Assembly (NCBI GenBank): GCA_963712825.1
Contig: CAVQJP010000002.1
Coordinates: 124,001-188,000 of the forward strand
Source of the DNA: AP-15 sp963712825
GTDB lineage: Bacteria; Pseudomonadota; Alphaproteobacteria; ATCC43930; CGMCC-115725
DNA: 64,000 nt
Reading direction: 5' to 3'
The translations under genes were made by a program, and so were the position numbers. The notes beneath the pieces are model-generated. The model was not told the origin of the DNA. It saw nothing but the letters and a program-made list of their open reading frames with translations, and made no database searches. Below, in pieces: positions 1 to 8,389 of this stretch; within the stretch, counting starts at the first letter, position 1, and each line of letters opens with the position of its first letter.

Positions 1-244
1 CAAACGCGCCAACGGTAAACCCGCCGCTGGTGAAGAGGGCGTCCTGCCCATTTGCTGTGATCGTCGCGGTGTTGCCGGAAGCAGTTGCGGAAAACGGTCC
101 GGAGGTGGGAGTCAAGCTCGGCGCGGTCGCAAGCGAGTAACCGCTGGTCCCGAAATTCCAGGTTATTTCGGTCGCGTTTGCCGCGCTTCCAGCTAAGGCG
201 AGAGCTCCTGCGGCAACTGCAATTCGCATACGTCTCTTCATCAT
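1..244 (-). CDS. Secreted protein of unknown function, N-terminal part only
   Basis: Reading leftward from an ATG-ATG pair, this open frame runs off the window edge, so only about 81 residues are visible. The N-terminus has a basic stretch (MMKRRMR), a hydrophobic Ala/Leu-rich core and an Ala-x-Ala-like site (GSAANA), which is a clear Sec signal peptide. The mature part starts TEITWNFG and is rich in Thr, Ser and Gly, as in many exported beta-rich proteins. Proteins of this look often carry a PEP-CTERM sorting tail, but the C-terminus is outside the window, so that is only a possibility. No catalytic motif is visible. Confidence 0.6.
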   Translation of the reverse strand, partial: MMKRRMRIAVAAGALALAGSAANATEITWNFGTSGYSLATAPSLTPTSGPFSATASGNTATITANGQDALFTSGGFTVGAF

Positions 245-1069
245 TTTCACACCATCAAGATAGAAAGCTGCACACCATTCAAGCTGCTCGCAATACGTGT
301 GCCAACCTATGATATACAAACATAATCAATCTCATGCGTGTTATATTCCTAGGTGTTAAGATCAAGAGTTGTAAAAATACCTTACACGGGGCCTGTCGGC
401 GAAACACCTTACCCAGGGCCTGCTCGGCGAAATGGCCGCCATGGATGGATCACGCGTTTGAACGCGCTGGCACGCAACGGCCACTATCGGGCGCTGCGCA
501 GCCGACGACTGCAAGGATTACGGTGGGGTCGGAGACCAGACGGTAGCTCGTTAGCCGCTATAGCCCGCAATTGTCGGGTTCTGTTATAACGGTAATTCGG
601 CTGCCGCCAGCGGAAATATTAGAGACAATGAGGCTTCTACCATTATGTTCACTTGGATATGTCCGACAATGAGAATGTAATTGTTCTTCCGTTTACGTCT
701 TGGGAGTTTTTCTGCAAACTCGTCCGCCAGCGAACCTTGGCCGATGTCACCGGGTTGGCTCGGTTGAGCGCTGCTATACCTGTCGGAATTCTTTACGACC
801 CGGTGCGGCGGCGACGTCGGATCAGACCAACGCCCATCCGTGCGGAATGCGGAGCCGAGTAAGGCGGGAGATGCCGGTTCCGGCACACGCCCCGGGGGAC
901 CTCCGGTGTCCGATCCCCGGCGAAAGGTGTCTCGGCCTGCGGCGGCCTCGCTGCCGGCATTGGTCGCCCCGGCGCCGGATGCGAACGAGGCGGTTGGCAG
1001 GGCCGGAATGCGCACCCGAGAGCCGTCTTGCCGAAAATCCGCCCACGGGCTGCCGCGGGGGATTGCGGC
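245..1069. other. Long intergenic region without a convincing gene
   Basis: About 825 bases between two leftward genes. The first 450 bases are clearly more AT-rich than the surroundings and probably include the promoter of the secreted protein. Open frames on both strands are short, Arg/Pro-rich and show no family resemblance. An imperfect repeat lies at 380-432. I see no RNA gene here. It may be a graveyard of a lost gene. Confidence 0.5.
380..432. repeat. Imperfect two-copy tandem repeat
   Basis: Two copies of a roughly 25-base unit (380-404 and 407-432) share CCTTAC, a GGGCCTG block and a CGGCGAAA end, offset by 27 bases. The differences are a few substitutions and a one-base indel. No function is evident. 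Confidence 0.5.
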
Positions 1070-2422
1070 CTAGCGCGCGTAGCGGCTCTTCGGGCGTTCG
1101 AGCCCCATGTTCTCGCGCAGGGTCGGGCCTTCGTATTCGGTGCGGAACAACCCGCGCGACTGCAGCTCCGGGACCACAAGCGCGACAAAATCGTCGAGCC
1201 CGCCGGGCAGGTGCGACGGGTGCACCAGAAAACCGTCGACACCGTACCCGCGAAACCAGCGCTCCATGTCGTCGGCGATGTCGGCGGGCGCGCCGATCAG
1301 GGTGCGCTGGCCGCGGGCGCCGGCGAAGCGTTCGTAGATCTGCCGGATCGTCAGCCCCTCTTCGGCCGCCCAGCGCATGATCGTGCGCATCGAGGTCACA
1401 CCGCTGAGCGCCGCCGTACTTTCGGGGATGTCGGGCAATGGGCCGTCAAGGTCGTATTCCGACAAATCGAAATTGCCGAGCTGGTTCGACAGCAATTCGA
1501 GCCCGACATCGGGGTGAATCTTCGATTGCAGGAAGCGGTGTTTTTCCTCCGCCTCCTTGACGGTATGGCCGACGATGACGTTGAGACCCGGCATGATCTT
1601 CAGCGCCTCGGGCGGCCGGCGGTAGCGGGCCATGCGCCCTTTGAGGTCGCGGTAAAACTCACGGGCGCCGTCAAGACTGTGCTGCGGCGTGAAGACACCT
1701 TCGGCAAAGCGCGCCGCGACCTCGCGGCCGACATCGGACGACCCCGCCTGGAACAGCACCGGGTGTCCCTGCGGCGCTCGCGCGACATTGAGCGGCCCGC
1801 GCACCGAGAAATGCTGCCCCTTGTGGTTCAGCACATGCAGCTTGGCGGGGTCGAAATAGCGGCCCGAGGCGCGGTCGCGCAGAAAGGCGTCGTCGTCCCA
1901 GCTGTCCCACAAGCCCTGCACCACCTCGACAAACTCGATCGCCCGGTCGTAGCGCTCGCCATGTTCGTAATGCTGCTCGCGGCCGAAATTGTAGGCTTCG
2001 GACAGGTTGGAGGAGGTGACGACGTTCCAGCCGGCGCGGCCGCCGCTGATATGGTCGAGCGAGGCGAATTTGCGGGCGACGTGGTAGGGCTCGTTGTAGC
2101 TCGTCGTCGCGGTGGCGCAGAGCCCGATATGCGTCGTCACCGCGGCCAATGCCGGCAACAGGGTCAGCGGGTCGAAATACGCCATGTATTGCGGCCAGCG
2201 GGAGAGTGCCGCGAGCTTGCCGTCGCGCACCGCCACCGCGTCGGCGACAAACATCAGGTCGAACTTGGCGCGCTCGGCGGTCTGCGTGATCTCGGCGTAG
2301 TGGCGGAAATTGGTGCCGGCGTCGATCTGCGCCTGCGGATGCAGCCAGGCGGCGACGTGATTGCCGGTCGGGTGGAAAAAGGCGCCGAGCCTCATGGTCT
2401 CGCCGCGGCGTTCCTGGTTCAT
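1070..2422 (-). CDS. LLM-class FMN-dependent monooxygenase (NtaA/SnaA/DszA type)
   Basis: A 450-residue flavin monooxygenase of the bacterial luciferase-like fold. Family members use FMNH2 from a partner reductase to oxidise compounds such as nitrilotriacetate, dibenzothiophene sulfone or pristinamycin precursors. The sequence shows the family's opening (MRLGAFFHPTGNHVAAWLHP), the AERAKFDLMFVAD segment, the ISGGRAGWNVVTSS active-site stretch near residue 130, and the NFGREQHYEHGERY block that follows it. Length matches the family (about 440-460). The start at 2422 is preceded by a GAGGGAGGG ribosome site; the frame stays open further upstream but without such a site. The substrate cannot be read from sequence. 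No reductase gene lies nearby, so it probably shares a general flavin reductase. It diverges from the desaturase gene across about 100 bases. Confidence 0.88.
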   Translation of the reverse strand: MNQERRGETMRLGAFFHPTGNHVAAWLHPQAQIDAGTNFRHYAEITQTAERAKFDLMFVADAVAVRDGKLAALSRWPQYMAYFDPLTLLPALAAVTTHIGLCATATTSYNEPYHVARKFASLDHISGGRAGWNVVTSSNLSEAYNFGREQHYEHGERYDRAIEFVEVVQGLWDSWDDDAFLRDRASGRYFDPAKLHVLNHKGQHFSVRGPLNVARAPQGHPVLFQAGSSDVGREVAARFAEGVFTPQHSLDGAREFYRDLKGRMARYRRPPEALKIMPGLNVIVGHTVKEAEEKHRFLQSKIHPDVGLELLSNQLGNFDLSEYDLDGPLPDIPESTAALSGVTSMRTIMRWAAEEGLTIRQIYERFAGARGQRTLIGAPADIADDMERWFRGYGVDGFLVHPSHLPGGLDDFVALVVPELQSRGLFRTEYEGPTLRENMGLERPKSRYAR

Positions 2423-2522
2423 CGCATCACCCTCCCTCGCAGTCGTCGCGGCGCAAACCTTATCAGGTGCAAATCGAGGGCCAGCCAAATATCCTGGCGC
2501 GCCTTTTGCGTGGGAACCCGGC

Positions 2523-3503
2523 ATGACCGTCGCGGCCGCCGATATTTCGCGGGCGCCGACAACCGTCGACGAGACGGCGTCGGCGCGCGGCCTCGTCGAC
2601 GCCGCGGCGTTGCGCGCGCTCGCGGGGCGATCCGATCTGCGGGGTGGCGTGCAATTCGGCGCGCACCTGGCCTGCGCCGCGGCGACCGGGCTCGTGGTGT
2701 GGCTCAGCCTGCCGCACTGGTATCTGCTGATCCCGGCGATGGTGCTGCACGGGGTCGTACTGGTGACGATGTTTGCGCCGATGCACGAATGCGTGCACCG
2801 CACCGCCTTTGCCTCGCGCGCCGCCAATGACGCCGTCGGCTGGCTTGCCGGAGTGCTGGGCTTCTACAACGCAACCTACTATCGCTGTTTTCACGCGTGG
2901 CATCACCGTTACCTCCAGGACCCGGCGCGCGATCCCGAGCTGATGTTTCCTAAGGCAAACAGCCGGCTCGCCTATTTGAAGGAGATCAGCGGCTTCACGT
3001 TCTGGTGTCGCCGCGCGATCGACTATCCGGCGCTTGCCCTCGGCCGCACGGCCGATCTGCCCTTTGTCCCGGCCGGAGCGCGGCGTGCGATTGCGCGGTC
3101 GATGTCGTGCCAGCTGCTGATCTATCTCGCGGCGGCCGGGTCGATCGCGATGGGGTTCGACGCCGCGCTTTATTTCTGGTTCCTGCCGGCGGTCCTGGCC
3201 CAGCCGCTGTTGCGCGCCCTCTTGATCGCCGAGCACACCGGATGCAGCGAGGACCGAAACGGGCTCAGCAACACGCGCACCACGCTGGCCTTGTTCCCGA
3301 TCCGGCTGTTGATGTGGAACATGCCGTTCCACACCGAGCACCACCTCTACCCGTCGGTCCCGTTTCACCGATTGCCGGCGCTGCACCTGAAAATCCGCGA
3401 CCGGTTGGTGCATGTGGCCTCGGGCTATACCGCGACCAACCGCGCGATCGTCCGCTCGCTCAACCGCCGCCGACCCGATCCGACAGCCCGGCGGCCCGCC
3501 TGA
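2523..3503 (+). CDS. Membrane fatty acid desaturase/hydroxylase family protein
   Basis: An integral-membrane di-iron enzyme of the fatty acid desaturase superfamily, about 326 residues. The three histidine boxes are complete: HECVH at 88-92, HAWHH at 124-128 and HTEHH at 270-274. Hydrophobic segments lie around residues 45-85, 105-118 and 195-235, as expected for four membrane spans. Relatives act on acyl chains, carotenoids or alkanes, and the substrate cannot be assigned here. The ATG at 2523 was chosen because it precedes a plausible cytosolic N-terminus; longer starts run back into the divergent monooxygenase. Its 3' end overlaps the convergent hydroxylase gene by 44 bases. Confidence 0.85.
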   Translation: MTVAAADISRAPTTVDETASARGLVDAAALRALAGRSDLRGGVQFGAHLACAAATGLVVWLSLPHWYLLIPAMVLHGVVLVTMFAPMHECVHRTAFASRAANDAVGWLAGVLGFYNATYYRCFHAWHHRYLQDPARDPELMFPKANSRLAYLKEISGFTFWCRRAIDYPALALGRTADLPFVPAGARRAIARSMSCQLLIYLAAAGSIAMGFDAALYFWFLPAVLAQPLLRALLIAEHTGCSEDRNGLSNTRTTLALFPIRLLMWNMPFHTEHHLYPSVPFHRLPALHLKIRDRLVHVASGYTATNRAIVRSLNRRRPDPTARRPA

Positions 3504-4908
3504 CGAAATCGAGCGGTCCGGAGAAGTCGAAGGCGTTGTAGACCGCGTTCAGATGGTTGAAGTGCGGCGCCTGGGCGAACTGGACAAAGGTCAGCCGGTG
3601 TCCGGCGTAGTCCGAATTCAACAGGTCGCGGGCAAAGGCCAGGAGCTTGCGGCGGTCCTCGGCCTGCCAGTTGTCGTTGAGCGAATAGAATTTTTCGAGC
3701 CACTCGCGCGACCCGCCCTCGGCAAAAGCCGCGGCGTTGGGGGTCACGCAAATCTGGCCGCCGCACAATTCGCGGGCGATGTGCATCATTTGCGGCAGGT
3801 TCGCACAGGCATGGACCCGTCCGGCATAGAGCAGCGACTGGTGCGGCATCAACAGCCCGCCGGGACTGCGCTGTGCCTCGGCGATCGCGGCGACGAGATG
3901 CGCGTTGATCCCCTCGCGATAGCAGACAAGGTCGGCGAGCTTCTCGCGCACCGCCTGCAGCCGGTCGAGCCCGGTCTGGCGCGCATTCCACAACGCGGCG
4001 CCGATCAGCATGTCGGCGGTATAGAGAATGCGCAGCACGTAGGGAAAAGCCGAGTAGCGGTGCAAGGTGCCGCGAATAAAAGAGGCGGCGCGCGTATGGC
4101 GGTAAAAGAACACGTCTTCCCAGGGGACCAGCACGTCGTCGAGGACGAGCAGGGTGTCGATCTCGTCGAAACGGCTGGCGAGCGGATAATCGGCCGGATC
4201 ACCGCGTCCGGCAAAGCCCGAACGGCACAGATGCCTGACCCCTGACGCACCCATCTTGACGATGCAGCCGACGGCGTAGTCCGACAGCTCCTCGTCGCTC
4301 CAGGCGCCGACGGTCGGCTTCAGAAAGGCCTGGTCGGCGTAGGAGGCGGCGGTCTCGTATTTGGCGCCGCGCAACACAATCCCGGCATCGGTCTCCTTGA
4401 CCACATGCACCATCATGTCGGGGTCCTGGTCCTGCGGCCGCTTCGAGCGGTCGCCCTTGGGATCGGTATTCGCCGAGACGTGGAAGATGTCCTCGGCCAG
4501 GACCCGGTTGACGTGGCGGTCGACATTGTCGCCAAAGCGATGGTCGATCCGGGCGAGCACGTCGCGGCCGTCGAGCAGCGACCACATCTCGCCGATGGTC
4601 TCGTCGCCAACGCGGGTAACCACGCCTTTGATGTCATTTAGATAAAGATCAATGGCGCGCCATTTTTCGCGCCAATGCCGCGGCTCCGTGGGCGGGCGCA
4701 ACAGGACTGAAAACTGCTCGCCTGCTTCGCTGAAGCTCATCGTCGACGTCGCCGCGGCATCGTGAGCGAGGTCATACATGCGCGCTTTTGCATCGACGAT
4801 CGGCCGGAAGGCCGGGTGCGTCGCGACATCGGCGACCCGCTCGCCGTCGATCCAGATCTCACGCCCGTCGCGCAGCCCCGCGCGATATTGCTCACCGGTT
4901 CGAATCAT
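3460..4908 (-). CDS. 4-hydroxyphenylacetate 3-hydroxylase (HpaB) family flavin monooxygenase
   Basis: A 482-residue member of the HpaB/acyl-CoA dehydrogenase-fold, FADH2-dependent aromatic hydroxylases. Typical signatures are MIRTGEQYRAGLRDGREIWIDG at the start, the HVVKETDAGIVLRGAKYETAA segment near residue 170, and the helical C-terminal half with the LPQMMHIARELCGGQICVTPN stretch. Family enzymes ortho-hydroxylate phenols using FADH2 made by a separate reductase (HpaC). No HpaC gene is visible here, so the partner must be elsewhere. Its neighbours are a desaturase on the opposite strand and, divergently, an amino acid transporter, so the context does not fix the substrate. Full length for the family. 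Confidence 0.88.
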   Translation of the reverse strand: MIRTGEQYRAGLRDGREIWIDGERVADVATHPAFRPIVDAKARMYDLAHDAAATSTMSFSEAGEQFSVLLRPPTEPRHWREKWRAIDLYLNDIKGVVTRVGDETIGEMWSLLDGRDVLARIDHRFGDNVDRHVNRVLAEDIFHVSANTDPKGDRSKRPQDQDPDMMVHVVKETDAGIVLRGAKYETAASYADQAFLKPTVGAWSDEELSDYAVGCIVKMGASGVRHLCRSGFAGRGDPADYPLASRFDEIDTLLVLDDVLVPWEDVFFYRHTRAASFIRGTLHRYSAFPYVLRILYTADMLIGAALWNARQTGLDRLQAVREKLADLVCYREGINAHLVAAIAEAQRSPGGLLMPHQSLLYAGRVHACANLPQMMHIARELCGGQICVTPNAAAFAEGGSREWLEKFYSLNDNWQAEDRRKLLAFARDLLNSDYAGHRLTFVQFAQAPHFNHLNAVYNAFDFSGPLDFVRRAAGLSDRVGGG

Positions 4909-5052
4909 CGTCGCCCGCTCCCGCTCGCCCTCCCCTCAGAGAGGCAATTTTTGAGCCGCGCGGCACCGCGGCCCCGGCACCGCTGACGGGGACCCCGATG
5001 ACAGGTGGCATGCGGATTGCGTCATGTTTCCCGCAATATCTTGGGGACGCGC

Positions 5053-5859
5053 ATGTTGCTCCGTGCGGTGGCGCTGCTTTTTGCGTTGACGACTGTTTTT
5101 GCTCGTGCGCCGGCGCTGCAGGCGCAAACCGCGCTTGCGCTGACCGAGGCCGGCAAGCTCACCTGGGGCACGTCCGCGACTTTCCCGCCGTTCGAGTCTC
5201 TGCGGGACGGAAAACCGGTCGGCTTCGACATCGACATGGTCACGGCAATAGCCGCCAAAATGCACCTTCAATCCGCGCCGAGCCTGATCGACTTCAAAGG
5301 GCTGATCCCAGCACTGCTCGGCGGGCGGATCGATGCCATCGTCAGCGGCATGTACATTAACCCAGAGCGCAGCCAGGTGGTTAACTTCATTCCCTATCTG
5401 CGGGTAGGCGACCAGCTGCTGGTCGCCAACGGCAATCCGCTGCATTTGACGGCCTTGGCGGAGCTTTGCGGCCACCGGCTGGCTGCGGCGGTGGGCACGG
5501 TGTATGAAAAACAAGCCCAGGCTCTGGCGGCTGACTGCCAAAAGGACGGCAAGGGCGCGCTGACGATCATCAGCCTGACCTCGACCGCGGTCAGCGCGCT
5601 GGCTTTGAAGGAAGGACGCGCGGATGCGCTGGTCGCATCCGTTCCGACCGTTCTGGCGCTGGTCAAGGAGTCGCCCGACGCCTTCGCCACCACCGGCGCG
5701 ACGTTCGACAATAAAACGCTCCTCGGCATCGGGTTCGGCAAGGACAACACGGCGCTCAGGGACGCCGTCGATGCCGCGCTCAAGGCCATCGTCGCCGACG
5801 GCACCTATGCGAGCTTGATCAAGAAATACGACCTGCCGGCCAGCAGCTCGCTTTTTTAG
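5053..5859 (+). CDS. ABC transporter periplasmic polar amino acid-binding protein
   Basis: A 268-residue solute-binding protein of family 3 (SBP_bac_3). The chosen ATG begins a classic signal peptide (MLLRAVALLFALTTVFARAPALQA). The mature part carries the family pattern GKLTWGTSATFPPFESLRDGKPVGFDIDMV, then DFKGLIPALLGGRIDAIVSGM, and ends with the usual SLIKKYDL. An upstream in-frame ATG at 5005 would add 16 non-signal-like residues and is less likely. It is the first gene of a three-gene import operon followed by permease and ATPase. Ligand probably a polar amino acid or opine; which one cannot be read. Confidence 0.9.
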   Translation: MLLRAVALLFALTTVFARAPALQAQTALALTEAGKLTWGTSATFPPFESLRDGKPVGFDIDMVTAIAAKMHLQSAPSLIDFKGLIPALLGGRIDAIVSGMYINPERSQVVNFIPYLRVGDQLLVANGNPLHLTALAELCGHRLAAAVGTVYEKQAQALAADCQKDGKGALTIISLTSTAVSALALKEGRADALVASVPTVLALVKESPDAFATTGATFDNKTLLGIGFGKDNTALRDAVDAALKAIVADGTYASLIKKYDLPASSSLF

Positions 5860-5903
5860 CTCGTCTTTGACCGGCAGCCGAGAGGCGGCAGGAGTCCTCC
5901 GAC

Positions 5904-6632
5904 ATGTCGATGTTCTCGCCCCATTTGATGCTGGGCTATCTGTTCAGCTTCAGTTTTGCACACGCCGCGATGGTGACGTTGTGGATCAGCATCGCCTCGC
6001 TGCTGGTGGGCATGGCAATCGGCTTGCTGCTGGCGGCGGGGCAGGAAGTGCCCTCGCGCATCCTCCGCGGCGCGATCATCGGCTATCTGTGGCTGTTCCG
6101 CGGAACCCCGGTTTTGCTGCAGCTGGTCTTTGCTTTCAATGTGCTGCCGTTGTTCCACATCGTCCTGCCGGCCTATGCCTGCGCGGTTCTGGCTCTCGGG
6201 CTCAACGAGGGCGCCTACATGACCGAAATCATGCGCTCGGGCATCCGGGCGGTGGGACCCGGCCAGCGGCTCGCCGCGCGCGCCCTCGGCCTCGAAGACA
6301 GCCAGATCATGATGTGGGTCGTGCTGCCGCAAGCGCTGCGCATCGTGATCCCGCCGATCGGCAACCAGTTCAACGGCATGCTGAAGCTCTCGGCCCTGGT
6401 CTCGGTGATCGGCGTCCAGGAGCTGCTGCTGGTAGCCGACCAGACCGCCTCGATGAACTTCCGTTTTCTTGAGACGCTGACGGTCGCCGGCATCTACTAC
6501 CTGGCGATGACCACGGTGTTGATGGCGATCCAGGTCTTTGTCGAGCGCGCCTGCCAGCGGAGGCGCGGCAGGACCCCAAAGGCGGTCGGCTTCAAGCTTC
6601 CCCCGGCCGCCGATCTCGGGATGGTCCGGTGA
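5904..6632 (+). CDS. Polar amino acid ABC transporter permease (HisM/GlnP type)
   Basis: A 242-residue inner-membrane permease. It has about five hydrophobic spans and the cytoplasmic coupling loop of this family (EGAYMTEIMRSGIRAVGP followed by GQRLAARALG), with the LPQALRIVIPPIGNQF continuation that is diagnostic of amino acid permeases. Only one permease gene is present, so the transporter is probably a homodimer. Its stop codon overlaps the GTG start of the ATPase by four bases, showing translational coupling. An SD-like GGCAGGAG precedes the start. Confidence 0.92.
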   Translation: MSMFSPHLMLGYLFSFSFAHAAMVTLWISIASLLVGMAIGLLLAAGQEVPSRILRGAIIGYLWLFRGTPVLLQLVFAFNVLPLFHIVLPAYACAVLALGLNEGAYMTEIMRSGIRAVGPGQRLAARALGLEDSQIMMWVVLPQALRIVIPPIGNQFNGMLKLSALVSVIGVQELLLVADQTASMNFRFLETLTVAGIYYLAMTTVLMAIQVFVERACQRRRGRTPKAVGFKLPPAADLGMVR

Positions 6633-7390
6633 GGGTGCTGCTCGAGGGTATTGCGCTCTGGAAGAGCTACGGCGGCGAGGACGTGCTGAAGGGGGTGGAC
6701 CTCAAGGTCCATGAAGGCGAATGCCTGGTCGTGATCGGGCCCTCCGGCTCGGGGAAATCGACGCTGCTCAAATGCCTCAACCTGTTGGAGCCGATCTCGT
6801 CGGGCAGCATCCGGTTTCAGGGCAAGGAGATCGCCGATCTGCGGCGCAGCGCCGCGGCCGCCGTGCGCCGCCACATCGGGATGGTGTTCCAGAGCTTCGA
6901 ATTGTTTCAGCACCTGTCCGCCGCGGACAACATCGCGCTGGCGCGGATCCGGGTGCACAAGGACGAGCCGGTGCAGGCGCGCGAGCTGGCGCGCCATCTG
7001 CTGCGAAAGGTGCATCTGCCGGACAAGGCGGAGATGTACCCCGACGAGTTGTCGGGCGGGCAGCAGCAGCGGGTGGCGATCGCCCGCGCGCTCGCGATGC
7101 AGCCGGCGCTGATGCTTTATGACGAGCCGACCAGCGCCCTCGACCCGGAGACCGTCGGCGAAGTCCTCGACGTCATGCAGGAGTTGGCCGATGACGGCAT
7201 GACCAGCATTGTCGTCACCCACGAGATGAGCTTTGCGCGCCGCGCCGCCGACAGGGTGATCTTCCTCGACGGCGGCAAGATCGCCCATGCCGGCTCGACC
7301 GAGCAATTCTTTTCGCACCAGGTTCCCGATCGGGTGTCGCGGTTTCTTGGGCGGATCAGGGGTGACGAGACGACGGCGCTGATGCCGTAG
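6629..7390 (+). CDS. Polar amino acid ABC transporter ATP-binding protein
   Basis: A 253-residue ABC ATPase powering the permease just upstream. It shows Walker A GPSGSGKST (about 37-45), the Q-loop MVFQSF, signature LSGGQQQR (141-148), Walker B LMLYDEP (161-167), D-loop SALD and the switch His in VVTHEM (198). It belongs to the HisP/GlnQ group. It starts with GTG inside the permease stop region. A GC-rich hairpin follows the gene at 7411-7440. Confidence 0.95.
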   Translation: MRVLLEGIALWKSYGGEDVLKGVDLKVHEGECLVVIGPSGSGKSTLLKCLNLLEPISSGSIRFQGKEIADLRRSAAAAVRRHIGMVFQSFELFQHLSAADNIALARIRVHKDEPVQARELARHLLRKVHLPDKAEMYPDELSGGQQQRVAIARALAMQPALMLYDEPTSALDPETVGEVLDVMQELADDGMTSIVVTHEMSFARRAADRVIFLDGGKIAHAGSTEQFFSHQVPDRVSRFLGRIRGDETTALMP

Positions 7391-7410
7391 GCGGCCAGGC
7401 GGGGCCGCGC

Positions 7411-7440
7411 GGCGGCGCTTTCGAGCGGAGGAGCGCCGCC
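7411..7440 (+). terminator. Possible terminator hairpin after the ABC operon
   Basis: A perfect 9-base inverted repeat (GGCGGCGCT / AGCGCCGCC) with a 12-base loop begins 20 bases after the ATPase stop. There is no T-tract, so it may be a 3' stabilising hairpin and not an intrinsic terminator. Confidence 0.35.
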
Positions 7441-7572
7441 GTCGCGAATGGCCTGCGGAAAGGAGGAAGGGTTCGGCGTGCAACCGCAACATGCACCGCT
7501 TGACCTACGGCAAAACTGGCCCGACCGTCCGGTTCGCGGGCGCGTGGCGCCCTTGCTGCCGCCGCGGCATCA

Positions 7573-8304
7573 CTACGGCTTGCCCTGCCACTGTGCCCGC
7601 TCGGCGGGCGTAGCCTCGGAGCAACCTTTTTTCTTGAGGTCATAGAACGCTGCTACCGCGCGAAATGGCCGCGAATGCAGCGTGGCGTCTTTGGTTGAGT
7701 AATAATACAGGGCCGCGTCAAGCTTTACGGTTGCCAATTTCACCTTGCCCGGCGCAAAGAATGTATTCAACTGCCCTATTTCCGGAGCGTTGTCAGAAAA
7801 AAATACCAACATGTAGCAGCTGTTCGTATCGGGGGATGCTTTTGCTAAAAGGGCGCTGCCGTCACCACTCGCATTCGCGACGTATGCTGCTGACGGATAG
7901 GATTTCCGCAAGCCGTCAAGAGCATCAGCGTGATAGTACATCTGTTTTGCCTCAAGCTGCGTCCCGATAATCACAGGTGTGTTTTGGCCGTGCCAGTATA
8001 ACTCGAAGTGTGACAGCATTATCGGAATGGTCCCGGAATTGTCAAAAATCTGATAGCCCGGGTATTGCAATTGCAGGACTTGGGCATCCTCCCGCTGCGA
8101 CCAGGCGCTGTAGACGGTATTCGTGATGTAAGTGACCGCAGTCGCAAGGATGGCGAGAAAACCGGCTGAACCGCCGAGGAACACCAATGCGTTCCGCCAT
8201 CGGCTCTGCCACGACTTGCATACCGGACAGACGCTCGCTCCCGTCGCCAGCGAGGACTGGCAGGCAATGCATTTTCGTTCGGTTGGTGCCGTCGGTTCTG
8301 TCAC
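7573..8304 (-). CDS. Membrane-anchored zinc-ribbon protein of unknown function
   Basis: A 243-residue protein. Near its N-terminus are two CxxC knuckles (CIAC at about 13-16 and CPVC at about 27-30), forming a small zinc ribbon. One transmembrane helix follows (LVFLGGSAGFLAILATAVTY region, about 40-60), then a roughly 180-residue outer domain rich in aromatic residues and beta-like patterns. Codon use is less GC-biased than in neighbours, which hints at later acquisition. I recognise no family for the outer domain. It lies convergent to the amino acid transporter and about 85 bases upstream of the kup 3' end, with kup transcribed in the same direction further back, so it could be read from that direction. 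Confidence 0.7.
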   Translation of the reverse strand: MTEPTAPTERKCIACQSSLATGASVCPVCKSWQSRWRNALVFLGGSAGFLAILATAVTYITNTVYSAWSQREDAQVLQLQYPGYQIFDNSGTIPIMLSHFELYWHGQNTPVIIGTQLEAKQMYYHADALDGLRKSYPSAAYVANASGDGSALLAKASPDTNSCYMLVFFSDNAPEIGQLNTFFAPGKVKLATVKLDAALYYYSTKDATLHSRPFRAVAAFYDLKKKGCSEATPAERAQWQGKP

Positions 8305-8389
8305 AAGCGTGCTCCCGAAAAGGAAGATCGCAGGCGCGGCGACGAGCGCGCCTCGAATGCAGGCGTTTGGCGCCGAATGCCGTCAGATG

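Noticed and set aside
584..1015. 143-codon minus-strand gene in the first intergenic region
   Set aside because: No ribosome site, no family resemblance, and low-complexity composition.
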